Of a DNA stretch of 64,000 nucleotides, positions 25,220-35,900 are shown piece after piece (the first letter of the stretch is position 1; each line of letters opens with the position of its first letter). The notes under the pieces are model-generated. The model did no database searches. It worked only from the letters and a program-made list of their open reading frames with translations, and had not been told where the DNA came from. This DNA comes from Paramacrobiotus metropolitanus (lineage: Eukaryota; Tardigrada; Eutardigrada; Parachela; Macrobiotidae), in NCBI RefSeq assembly GCF_019649055.1, contig NW_026570232.1, positions 1,550,001 through 1,614,000 of the forward strand. Direction: 5' to 3'. The translations under genes and the position numbers were made by a program.

Positions 25220-28200
25220 ATGGCCAGCGGAGCCAACACCGCCCCTTTGGGGCGCCTCGCCAACGCCTCGGCCCCGGTGGCGACGGGCGGGAGTCTGCTG
25301 AAGCCGGACTATCTGTCGACGTCGTCGCCTGTAGCAGGCGCAGGCGTCGTGCACGGACCCGTCCGCCCCACCAGCCGTTTCAGCAGCGCCCCGCCACCGC
25401 CCCCGCCTCCGGCCCCCGTGGTCCCCGATGAGCAGGAAAAGAAGAGGAGCTCCACGTATGAGGATGACCATAAGGAGCGGGATCGGTCGTCGCGGGATCG
25501 CGACAGGGACAGGGAACGCGATCGGGAGCGGGACAAAGAGCGCGAGAAGGAGCGCGAACGGGATCGTGAGCGGGACAGGGATAGGGAGCGCGAAAGAGAA
25601 CGCAGGGAACGCGAGCGACGGTTCTGGCGCGGCGAGAAGAGTCGCGATTCTGTTAGCTCGCGGGATTACCCCGATGATTATGACCGCGATTCACGGGATT
25701 CTGGTAAGCTGTAATTCAGTTCATTTCTCCGAATAATCTGAATTCTAAAGTCTACAGTGTAAAATCTAGATTGTTAAATTCCGATTATTCACATTGACCG
25801 TTATCGACATGAAATCAACGATGTTTTATACGATATTTAAAATGTTAGTATGTAGTGTATTAACGGTACTTCTATATTAAAGTGGAGCATTTACCTCTTA
25901 ACTAGTTGTCTTATGATCATACAAATACTGTAATAACAGTACACTCTGTATGATTATTTAATAATTATCATATTAACAGTTAGGTATACCGCATAACTCA
26001 GATGGTAGTGGCAGTGATAATGAGAAATGTATCTGATAAAATAGTGACCGTACACTGAATTTTACCGATTGTATAATCACTGAACAATAAAAATTACTCC
26101 AAAAATTGTGTAAGTCGTTTTCGGGTTAGATTGAGTCAGGGCCGTAGCGAGGTTCGAGCGTCGGGGGGTGCGCAACGGCCCAAAAATGACTGCGCACCCC
26201 CCAAGAACAATTGCGCTCGTAAACTCGTCCCGGTCAGTTATATGGCAAAAAACGCTTTCAACCCCGGAGGGCCCCCCTCGCTACTGCCCTGGATTGAGTC
26301 TACTTTTTGTCGTGTATCTTAGTTTTGCAAGAAGACTCTCGCAAGTGCATGCCAGTGTTGAAAAGAACGTTTATTTATTCTTCAGAATATAGCTACTAGT
26401 ATATTTGCTGCTGTTTTCTAGGCTACGATCGAGAGGACGAGACTTACTCGCACGTGAAGAGCGCCGTCTCGGCGCTGGCCCAGTCGACGGCCATAAAATC
26501 CAACTCGGGCAGTCGCGAGGGCTCGCAGGAGGCCCAGAAGCCCCGGAAGCGCTCCCGCTGGGCGGAGGCCACCGAGCAGCGCGCCTTCATCCCGGGAATG
26601 CCCACCATCATCCCCACCAACATGACGAAGGAGCAAGAACGCGCCTACCTCCGTAAGTCGTTTATTTGTGGAGAGTTTTGACTCTGCTGACCATGGTAGA
26701 TGGTGCGAATCGACAGGTTTCGTTTGTTAATCTTTTGTCTTAAGCTCCCACGCTCTCTGGCCAGTCAGTTCCCATGAGTCCCGAAACGCGACCCATGTGA
26801 GTCTGCTCGATCACGGACTCTTGATCGCATTAGCGCGAAAATTGCTTCGTGATTAATTTTTGGTTTTCTTTTCCCGACAGGAAACCATAACTTTTTATTT
26901 TGTAGCGTGCCGGTCTTGGATTGCGGCCGTTAAGGAAGCAGAAAACATACTTTTTTCACTAGCTATTTAATCCTTTTTCATTGCAGTTGGCAGGCCGCAA
27001 GGCGCCAGCCAAAGGATTGTGTAAATTAGTGTAAATGGACAGTTAATAATTACTAACTAAATTCATATTTGACAGCTTTGTGTTGCAGTCCAGGTGGCTG
27101 TGACAAGGAGTACGAGTATACCAACAGTGCTTTCTTTAGCTGTCGATATACAGTACGTCTGCAATAACCGTGTAATTTTAAATCAAAAGCGAAAAGGTTG
27201 ACAATCAGGGCTGTGGTTTAGACTTCAGCGTATTCGTCCATCCCAACAAACTGATATCTCTTACTGATATCTCTGTCCAGGAAGCATAATTGCTATTTAG
27301 GCTAGGTAATTGCCGTTTTAAAGCATGTTCTTATTTTTTAAAGGATATTCGTATAACGATATGCAGAAGTGAAAAGCCCCTTTTAAAATTTTTATTAACT
27401 CTTGAACGATTGATATTAGATGATATAATATTCTAGTAATTATACCATGTTGTTGAATCATTAGCAGTTTTAATATTTTCTTACGAAATAGGGTAGCCAT
27501 CGAAGTAATAAACTGCAGGCACGGTTTCGTTCAACAATTAAAAAGTTTTTATAATACAGACTGGTTGTAAAAAATATACGCATGCAGCAGTTTCAGTTCC
27601 GATTGACCGGCAAATATAACCAATAATTGCGCTGAAAGGTGTTGCTGCTTTGATAAATTATAACTCCCGTGCTGTTTTGTATATTTACAGTCCAGCTGCA
27701 GATTGAGGATATCTCCCGTAAGCTGCGTAGCGGAGATTTGGGAATATCATCCATTCCAGAAGAAAGGTTTGTATGCCGTGGTAAAATATCACCTTGGGGC
27801 ACCGTTACCGATTTCTTACAGAGGAGCTTAAATTAGCTTTGTCCGGATTCATGGGAACTGACTGGATCCGGATGCAGACGTCCATATTTATCTTTCATTC
27901 AGATCGGCGCCGTGTCGGTGTGAAAAATATTTTCAAAAAATTGACTGTCTTGATTGGAATAGGTCGCCATCCCCGGAGCCTATTTACAATCACGAGGGCA
28001 AGCGGATGAACACGCGAGATATGCGGACACGGAGAAGACTGGAGGATGATCGGCATAAACTGATTGTGGAGATGTTCGATCTAAATCAGGATTATAAACC
28101 GCCGCCGGATTATAAGTATGCTCGATGTCAATGCTTGGCATTTTGCTGGTAGGCATTAGTTGATGTGCTTATCACTCGTAGGGCCCCAGCGGCTAAATTC

Positions 28201-29681
28201 ACGGATAAGGTTTTGATTCCACAAGAGGAGCATCCGGAAATTAACTTTGTGGGATTACTGATTGGGCCGCGCGGAAATACACTGAAATCATTAGAAAAGG
28301 AGGTTAGCTAGCATCCTTTATTGTGTCTTTTTATTGCACGGTACTCGTATACCTTGTGGTACCGGTGCACTTTAATACGTGACTTTATTATTTTTTTTAG
28401 ACTGGTACGAAAATCATCATTCGAGGAAAGGGCTCTGTGAAAGAAGGGAAAATCGGACGGCCCAACCGTGATCCGCTGCCGGGCGAAGATGAGCCGTTGC
28501 ACGCGTACATTACCGGTCAGACGCCGGAATATGTTCGCGGCGCTGTGGAAAAGGTACAATTTGCACGTTGATCAACCGAACCAACACGCTGTAACAGTTA
28601 TTGTCCACTGCAGATTAAAACCATTTTACTGGAAGGCATCGAAGTGCCCGAGCATCAGAATGATTTACGGAAGCAGCAGTTGCGAGAATTGGCGCTGCTG
28701 AACGGGACGCTGCGGGATGACATGGCGCCGCGCTGCAGCAACTGCGGTTCCACGGCACATCGCACCTGGAACTGCCCGGATAAGCCGAACATCACGCATA
28801 GTGTTATTTGCACGCGATGCGGCGGCGCCGGACATATCGCGAAAGATTGTAAAGCGGAAATCACCCCAGGAGACACCAGCACGGCCAATATGGATGACGA
28901 GGTAAGCGAAGTTTGTTCGGATTACTTCTCTTCAGTTCTTGGCTTCGCTCCCATGAGCGTTTAGCTATTAATTTATGATTAAACTTTGTTGTAAAAGCAT
29001 TTTGTGCACCAGTAATAATATGCGCGAACGATCATGCGAATCTTACGAAAAGTTATAAGAATTATCGTGAAGTATAGCAGCAATACGGTGTATTTGTAGT
29101 GGTGTTGTAGTGTGATGCCATTACTACAAATCCGTCGAGCTCCTATAATGTTGTATGCGATCATTGGATGGTTGTTCTGATACTTATTATAGCAATAACT
29201 TTTTTCGCAGTATTTATCGCTGATGGCGGAACTGGGACAAGGCCCTGCTCCACCCAAATCCAAACCAGCTCCCGCACCGGCCCACGCACCCACCCCCTCG
29301 AACACATCCTTCTCGGCTGTTCCTCCGCCGCCGCCGCCACCTAGCGCCCCGGCTGCCGCTTCTTTCGCTCCGCCGGCATCCTATGGGCCTCCACCGGCCC
29401 CTCCGGCGCCGGTCATGCACAGCTGGACGCCGCCGGCCGCTCCCCCGGTCCAGCATCACGCACCTTCTTACGGCATGTACAATCCCTACGGGATGGGCCC
29501 CTCGCCGGCCGTGGGCGGCTGGAATATGGCGCCACCACCCCCGCCGCCGCCCCCGGGGATGGGCATGCCCACGATGGCCTCCTCGCTGCCGCCGCCGCCG
29601 CCTCCACCACCCCAGATGCCCAGTTATGCGCAGCAGCAGACGTGGATGATGCCGCCTCCACCACCTCCCCCTCCGTCGTAA
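25220..29681 (+). CDS. SF1: Splicing factor 1 / branchpoint-binding protein
   Basis: Eight exons join in phase into 658 aa: 25220-25703, 26422-26652, 27691-27766, 27963-28115, 28182-28302, 28401-28553, 28614-28901 and 29211-29681. SF1 recognises the intron branchpoint and binds U2AF65 during early spliceosome assembly in the nucleus. Domains in order: a Pro/Ala-rich start; a long RD/RE repeat (about 85-150); a U2AF ligand motif RKRSRW (Trp 208); the SPSP phosphosite segment just after 264; a KH-QUA2 RNA-binding domain with LIGPRG (341-346); two CCHC zinc knuckles (Cys447-Cys460 and Cys472-Cys485); and a Pro/Gly/Met-rich tail with poly-Pro runs. The RD/RE block and the first knuckle are additions relative to human SF1 as I recall it; some other eukaryotes have two knuckles. 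The start is the first in-frame ATG. Confidence 0.96.
25704..26421 (+). other. SF1 intron 1, containing a MITE
   Basis: The intron runs from GTAAGC to a TTTCTAG acceptor. Apart from the 155-bp MITE at 26137-26291 it is AT-rich and featureless. Confidence 0.75.
26137..26291. mobile_element. Short hAT-type MITE (155 bp) in SF1 intron 1
   Basis: The element begins CAGGGCCGTAGCGAGG and ends with the near-perfect complement (one mismatch in 16). The eight bases on each side, 26129-26136 and 26292-26299, are both GATTGAGT. Terminal CAGGG and an 8-bp target duplication point to the hAT superfamily. It is GC-rich against the AT-rich intron and far too short to encode a transposase. It lies wholly within the intron and leaves both splice sites intact. 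Confidence 0.9.
26653..27690 (+). other. SF1 intron 2, nothing else seen
   Basis: An intron of about 1 kb, bounded by GTAAGT and TTTACAG. I see no internal exon with good splice sites. Confidence 0.7.
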
Positions 29682-30185
29682 TACTACAGTTTCTTCGTGT
29701 TATCGCTGTTTTCGCATTGACTGAATTTGTTCCGTACATCTTTGGACTAAATTATCTCGCATGCCTTTCGGAAATGGGTGCTTTAGAAACCTTTGTTCTC
29801 TTGTGCATTAATTAGTTAGTATTTGCCACAATTTGCTGTTTTTTCGCATTATTAACAGTTTAAAAGGGTAATTTCTTTTCTTGTCTAGTGATTTGCAACA
29901 CATATTTCGGCATAAAGAAGTCATGATATGCGATAACGTTTTACACTTGAGATCACGTTAACGTTTTACACCACCGCAAACGATAAACGAGCTGCAAACG
30001 AAATGAAACTTCCAGCATGGAAAATCTACTCCACAAAGTCCAAATCTTATCCAAACAGTCGCACGCGGAGTAAAAAGAAAATCCTGAAGTGCTGACATCA
30101 TACTCTTGAAGATAAAGGCATTACCGTTCCGCACACAACGTTTTTACACTAACAAAGCAAATTTCCGGCTTTTTCATGATCTTGT
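29682..30185. other. Convergent spacer between SF1 and the oxygenase gene
   Basis: The 3' ends of the plus-strand SF1 gene and the minus-strand oxygenase gene face each other across 504 bases. The stretch probably holds both 3' UTRs. I see no clear AATAAA for either. Confidence 0.5.
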
Positions 30186-32102
30186 CTACCCGTCCGCCAT
30201 TTCCCGGTGGATCTCGCCATTGTCGCTAACACGATTCCCGACCGGTCCGATCTTGGCGACGAAGCAGATTCTCCCGTAGATATGACTCACCCTGCCATCG
30301 TTGCCGAACGCAATGTAATCCGTTCTCAACCGCGTGTACTCCGTCAGTTCCGTAATCCAGCAAATACCGCAGCCCATTGACTCGTAGAGAGTGCGGCGGC
30401 GCCCGCAGGCATCACTGTCGTCACTGTCCGAGCATTCCTCCGGTTCTTCACAATATTCTTTCCGTATTTCAATTGCGTGGCTTTTCTCTTCATCCTCCGG
30501 CAGTCTGACGGCGTCCACCACCTCAGCGGCAAACTGCTCGGACGCATGATCATAATCTTGGTAGCCGCCGTAAATGTCCACAAAACTATCGGTCAGCAAG
30601 ATGTCGTGGTTTTCGGCCAGAAAATTGGCGGTGATGACCTTTGGCGCGATGGGCAGGCCCAGTTCCACGCTGACGCGGTGAATCATCGCGTCCGTGCCTT
30701 TGAGACAACTCAGCAGACTGCGCGGTTCTGTCTTGCGGTTGACGGGATACTCGTGCTGCAGTCCGAAACCAATTCGACCGCCTTCCGGCAGAAACTGCGG
30801 ACTGGCCAGCAACGCCTGCAGGCCCCGTTTGAAGGCGTGCTCTTTCTCCAGATACACCTGGTTGACGGCGTTGGATGGTGGAACGGCCGCTTCGGCAGCG
30901 AAGTACAGGTTGTAGGTCAGGGTCACGCGGTGACCGGACTGGACAGTGGTCACCTCGTGCTCCACGTCGCTGTAGAAGCGATATAGCCCACGGAGGGCGC
31001 TGGGGTGGCCGCCAGTTGGGCGGCCGCGTCGAACGTCCACTCTTTGCCGCCGTGACGCAGCAACAAGGCCCCGCCCACGTGCGGTGTCGGGAAGACGATG
31101 ACCAGCGATCCGAACATGGTGTCGCTGCGCGGAGTGTCCTTGTGCGCTTTGAAGAAGCAACCCTGACCTAAATTAAACCCTCACAATTCTTATAATAATA
31201 ATAATTAATAATCCAATAATTAAATACATTAATTAATTATTAAGCACACTCGTAAGAGCCCACAGATATCTACAGATGGCAGATTCATAAATGAGGAACA
31301 CGAACGTGAAGTTATTGCCGGTTAAATTACACCACCATTTGCATTAACAAAATAATTTAACCTCAAGTTATGTGTTGTACGTACAAATGTCCAGTACTCG
31401 TAATAACCCACTATACAGTGTGCCACACTGCAGTGCACGGTGTGGTTTCATTCATCTGACCCAATAATTTTAATCAACTAATGCGAAATATACTTAGCTG
31501 AAAAAGCAGATCTTGGAGACATACCGTAAACGTTGAGCTTATACATCTCGCAGTGGACGCCCTTTCGGAAGCCTTTCCGGTCCAGTAAATCGTTCTTGAC
31601 TCGGTCGAGAATGCCAGCCCGTTCCACGTCCAGCTTGACTGAGAACGCGTCCAACTCCATTTTGCCAGCCTTCCGGTAGGATTCGTCCAGCACATCCAGA
31701 TTGTTCATCCCGAACGTCGCTTTGTCGGTGGATGTGGCCAGATGCTCCAGTTCAGCGTCTGATGCAGTGTGCAGTGAGATTTGGCTGCAAATGAACAAAC
31801 TGACGGCTGTACTTTCACGTTTTGGCGCATTCGTACGATTTAATCGCCTCAATCTTTCGGTCTCAAATTTTTGCAGAACCAGCTGGTACCGTAAATCTTA
31901 CAGCGCAGATGAAGCAGTACGTAATTACAAAAATTGCGTTCGTTTATTTTTCTGTAATTTCTGGTGCGTACCGTGCATCGTTGCCCTTTCCGTAGTAAAG
32001 CGCAAAATCTTTCTCCGCAATCGGGCAAGTACCGAAGCAGACAGGCGGTCGATCAGTGGCCAGCGCCTGCAACTGCTCAATGATTTCTTCCGAAGACGTC
32101 AT
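30186..32102 (-). pseudogene. 2OG-Fe(II) oxygenase-like (prolyl-4-hydroxylase fold) gene, frameshifted
   Basis: Three minus-strand exons are visible: 32102-31972 (starts MTSSEEIIEQLQ), 31784-31525 and 31167-30186. The fold is the double-stranded beta-helix used by 2-oxoglutarate/Fe(II) oxygenases. Iron ligands are the His and Asp of the HKDTPR segment and the distal His of SDVEHEV, with the 2OG-binding Arg probably in HRVTLTYNLYF. In exon 3 the frame shifts at about 30977-30982: the frame carrying HKDTPR runs to VGYI, and the frame carrying FYSDVEHEV starts right after, one base short of continuity. Both frames are otherwise open and would give about 457 aa. This is either a recent null mutation or a sequence error, so pseudogene status is provisional. 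The substrate is unknown. Similar proteins known to me occur mainly in fungi and protists. Confidence 0.75.
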
Positions 32103-32944
32103 AGTATGTCACTTGGCAGACGAACAACTTCTATCGGGGACGCATATGCTATTCGCGCGAGAATCAGGCGAGATTATGTGGGCACGGGAAGTAAAAGCCA
32201 CCTTACATAAGAAATCTAAACTCTTCGGTCTACGATGAAAATTTAACAATAAAGTAGTTAGCGAGATACACGGTCGTATATAACAACGATAAATGGCTAA
32301 CCGGCCGATCGCAACCTGCTAGAACATGAAGTGTCATGGATAAACAGGCACGCAGTGACGAGTACGGCCGTTTCACCCAATCGCGGCCGATTTACCTCAT
32401 TAAAGAGATCTAAATTTCCATGCAACAGCTTTATACTTATTCCGGTAGAGTAGAGTATTGCACTTATTTGTCGGTTCCACATAGAAAGTCCCGCCCGCTG
32501 CTGAACGGCCCCAGAACGGGTACGATATTCGTGATGGCAATTTGCAATGCAGCGCTCGCAAGTCAGTTCAGGCCCATCAGCCCATGAGTATGTACCGTAA
32601 GTACTATTGTATAACTGCCCTGGAAACCGTTATGGTCATTGGTCAGTCCTTTGACCGGGCGCCTATACTAACCATGATAAAAGCGCGGTGCAAAAAATGA
32701 TGAACTCTGCTGGAAAAGACTGAATAAAAACGGGAGTTTCTGCTAGTGCAAATCTGTCATTATCGCGACAACTATACCGGAGCTACACTTTATCATGGTA
32801 TATGTTCATGGATTTACTCACAATTTCCTTGTATTATAACACGTTTTCTCGAAGGCCTGTGACATATCAACGCAAAAACACATAACTCAAATTATGCTTC
32901 GTACAAATTAACAGTAAAAAATCTGCCAGTCCACGAAAAAATTC
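32103..32944. other. Spacer between oxygenase 5' end and ATP13A1 3' end
   Basis: Both neighbours are on the minus strand. The stretch should contain the oxygenase promoter and the ATP13A1 3' UTR. I recognise no element in it. Confidence 0.5.
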
Positions 32945-35900
32945 TCATTTTCTCCTTTTCAGTGTCCCTTCACCAAACAGCATCAAAAGCACCCTGTCAA
33001 TACACCAGGCTGCGACAATATCCAGCGCCAACGCGCCCACCACCTTGTAAACAAACTCATCGGGAATCCGGACAATCTGCAGCTGCTCCTGCAGCTCCGC
33101 CGGGAACACGTTGGAGGCCATGGCGAAAAGACTGCTGAGGGAGATGCTGATGCTGTACATGAGGGGACGGTTCTCCAGCAGACTCTCCATGAAGGGCCGG
33201 CCGCGGTAGTTGACGAGGAATGTGGACACTTGCAGCGTCATCGACATCAGATACACCACGGTGTTCAGCAGGTTGGGAGCGAATTCCGCCTCCAAGTCCA
33301 GCTTATCCGGCAGACTATTGTACAGCAAACAAAAGAAATTCAATTAAGCGAGTTGAAAACAAATTTCGGTAAAAAGTCTGAAGTGTTAAAAAATGAGAAC
33401 AGCTTGTCTGCAGTTAAGAGAACTGTTCCAGCAGCTAATTAAATCAAGAGCACACCTGTAATGCTGCGCTAAAGTCTGCGTGACCAAGAATACTAGACAT
33501 CCAAAATGTACAGCAAACTGTCCGCAAACGGTCAGCAGTGTGTAGGCATTGAAGATATTCGGTAACGGCCGTTGTGCACTTAACACAGTCAGCGGTTTAG
33601 AACGAGAAATGAACAAGAAGCATCCAGCCAAAAATAATCCCTGGATTGTCGCTTGGGTATCGCTGAATTTTACGCCTTTCAAATAAAGGACACTTTGGCT
33701 ATAAGCCTGCAATCACAAACGCATTCATCAGAAACATGTTTATTGATTGGTTTTCAAAGAAAATATTACTAGTATGAGTCTATAACTGAATTAACTTGAA
33801 GGGTAGACTACAATGCACCCTTAACAAAAGTTGACAAATAAACCAGCATACAGCAAGTCTTACCAGAATTAACGCATTCAGTGCCAGAATTTTGAACATC
33901 TGCAGAGTAGTGACCAGTGTGCATCGGCCTTGCTTAACGATGTCACAAACGCTGCGGACGCTGCCGATCTTGGAGCTGAAAGGTGCGGCCACGCTGGCAT
34001 CACCCAGTTTTACCACCGTCACTTCCTGATCGTCCTGCAATTCTTCGATTAACTGTTGGAGCCGCTGTTGTTGCAGATTAGCACGATTTGCCGTTGGTGG
34101 AGTCCTAGCTGGCGGTTCCTATAAAATCCATTCTAATAACCACTATGAAAACAGCATATGCACCCTTAACGGTTTTACTGCAGAAAATGGTAATACTGCA
34201 GAAAATTTAGTGAATTTAGTGAAATTTTAGTGGATTCTGTTTGTTCGTCAAAAAACTACACAGAGAATTTCACCACTCGGGTTTTTAAAAGCTCGCGTAC
34301 CTGCAGACGCCGGTTTCGCGGTCCTCTTGTTTCTCCTTCAGCTTTACTCGCTCCAGCAGCTGCCCCACTCTTTCCCGCTGTAGTCTGTAGTGCTCCTCCC
34401 GGCGGCATCAGGGGCACCAACGTCTCCCCGCTTCCTTCGGCGTAATTAGCCTTCAGCTTCTCTGCACTGACCACCGCTTTCTGCAGCAGTGCCACGCCCA
34501 CATGCGAGTGTTTCAGCGCGCCTACATCGTTGGTCCCATCGCCGCACATCAGCGTAAAGAAGCCCATCTGCTTCAGCTCATTGACCACCCACTCCTTCTG
34601 ATTGGGCGTGAAGCGGGCAAACACCTTGACCATGGGCAGGACACGGGTGAGATTCTTGTAATGAGATCGCACCATCCACTCCAGTCCGGGCCCGGTCAGG
34701 CACAAATCCATGGAGGGCGCCTTCTTGGCCACGACAGCGTCCAGTGGGTGGCGCTCCTGTCCGTTGACGCTTTCCCAGTGCAGGTCGGATGAGGGACCGT
34801 CGAAGACGAGAGCGTTATTACCGCATAAGCCCAGTTCGGCTCCCACATGACAGGCAGTGAGGGCGTTATCACCGGTGATCATCGTAATCTGCGAAAGAAA
34901 GTAAGACTGTGAACAAAAATAAATCCTGCTTTGTGGGATACGTGTTTGTCTGCAATTTCCGAAACATGGCGTGTGCGGAAATTCCCTGAGACGTGCTGCT
35001 TAACTCCACAATTCCAAAATACATCAACAGTTTTTACATGATACAAAATTTTCAAAAATTATATTTACTGAAGCCGAACAGATAAAAGCTGCTTACGTGA
35101 TGGGATGCGAACAGCAGCTCCTGAACAACAGGTTTGGATTCCGGACGGAGCGGTGTGTCGATAATCAAGAAGCCGACAAAACTCAGATCCGCCTCGATGT
35201 CTTCCCGGTGGAAATTGCGAATATTAGACAAGGCCATTTGACCAAGGCTTTTCCGTCTGCATAAAAATGCGTACCGTGTAAACTCAAAAACATTTTTCGA
35301 TATAACATTGTGTGTAAAAATATTACCCCAGAGCCAAAACACGGGCACCCTGACGCGTATGTTTCAAATACATTTCATCATAGCCATCTGGAACGCTGGC
35401 AAACATGCTCCGCAGAACTTCAGGAGCACCTTTAACCGCTCCAAAAAACTCCGTATCCACGCCAGTAGCTTTGGCAAATCCACCAATAACAGACATCCGT
35501 TTCAGCGCACTAAGCGACAAAACATTCTGATTCTTAAAATAATGGCAACTGCATGTATATATACGTATTCAAATGTACCCATTACCAAGCAGGCAAGCAC
35601 AAATATACCTGGAGAAATGAAACCGTTGATAGATTTTGAGCGCCGGTTGTTTGCCTTTGGTGGGTACAACAGCGTCAGCTTTGGTAATATTCCATTTAAC
35701 GGCATCCAGTGTCACTTTCTCCAGTGGATCCCCTATGGGCGTATCATCCAGCAACACCAAACTGTGGCAGGCTGCGAGCACCTGCAGTGTTTCCCAGGGC
35801 ACCGAGTCCGCCGAGACGATGTCATCCTCACTGTGTGCACTACCACCTGCATAAATACAAATTTTATAAAACCCCACCATATCACAGCGACAAAGTCATT

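Noticed and set aside
30477-30986. Plus-strand open frame of 169 codons
   Set aside because: It is the antisense shadow of the GC-rich oxygenase exon 3.
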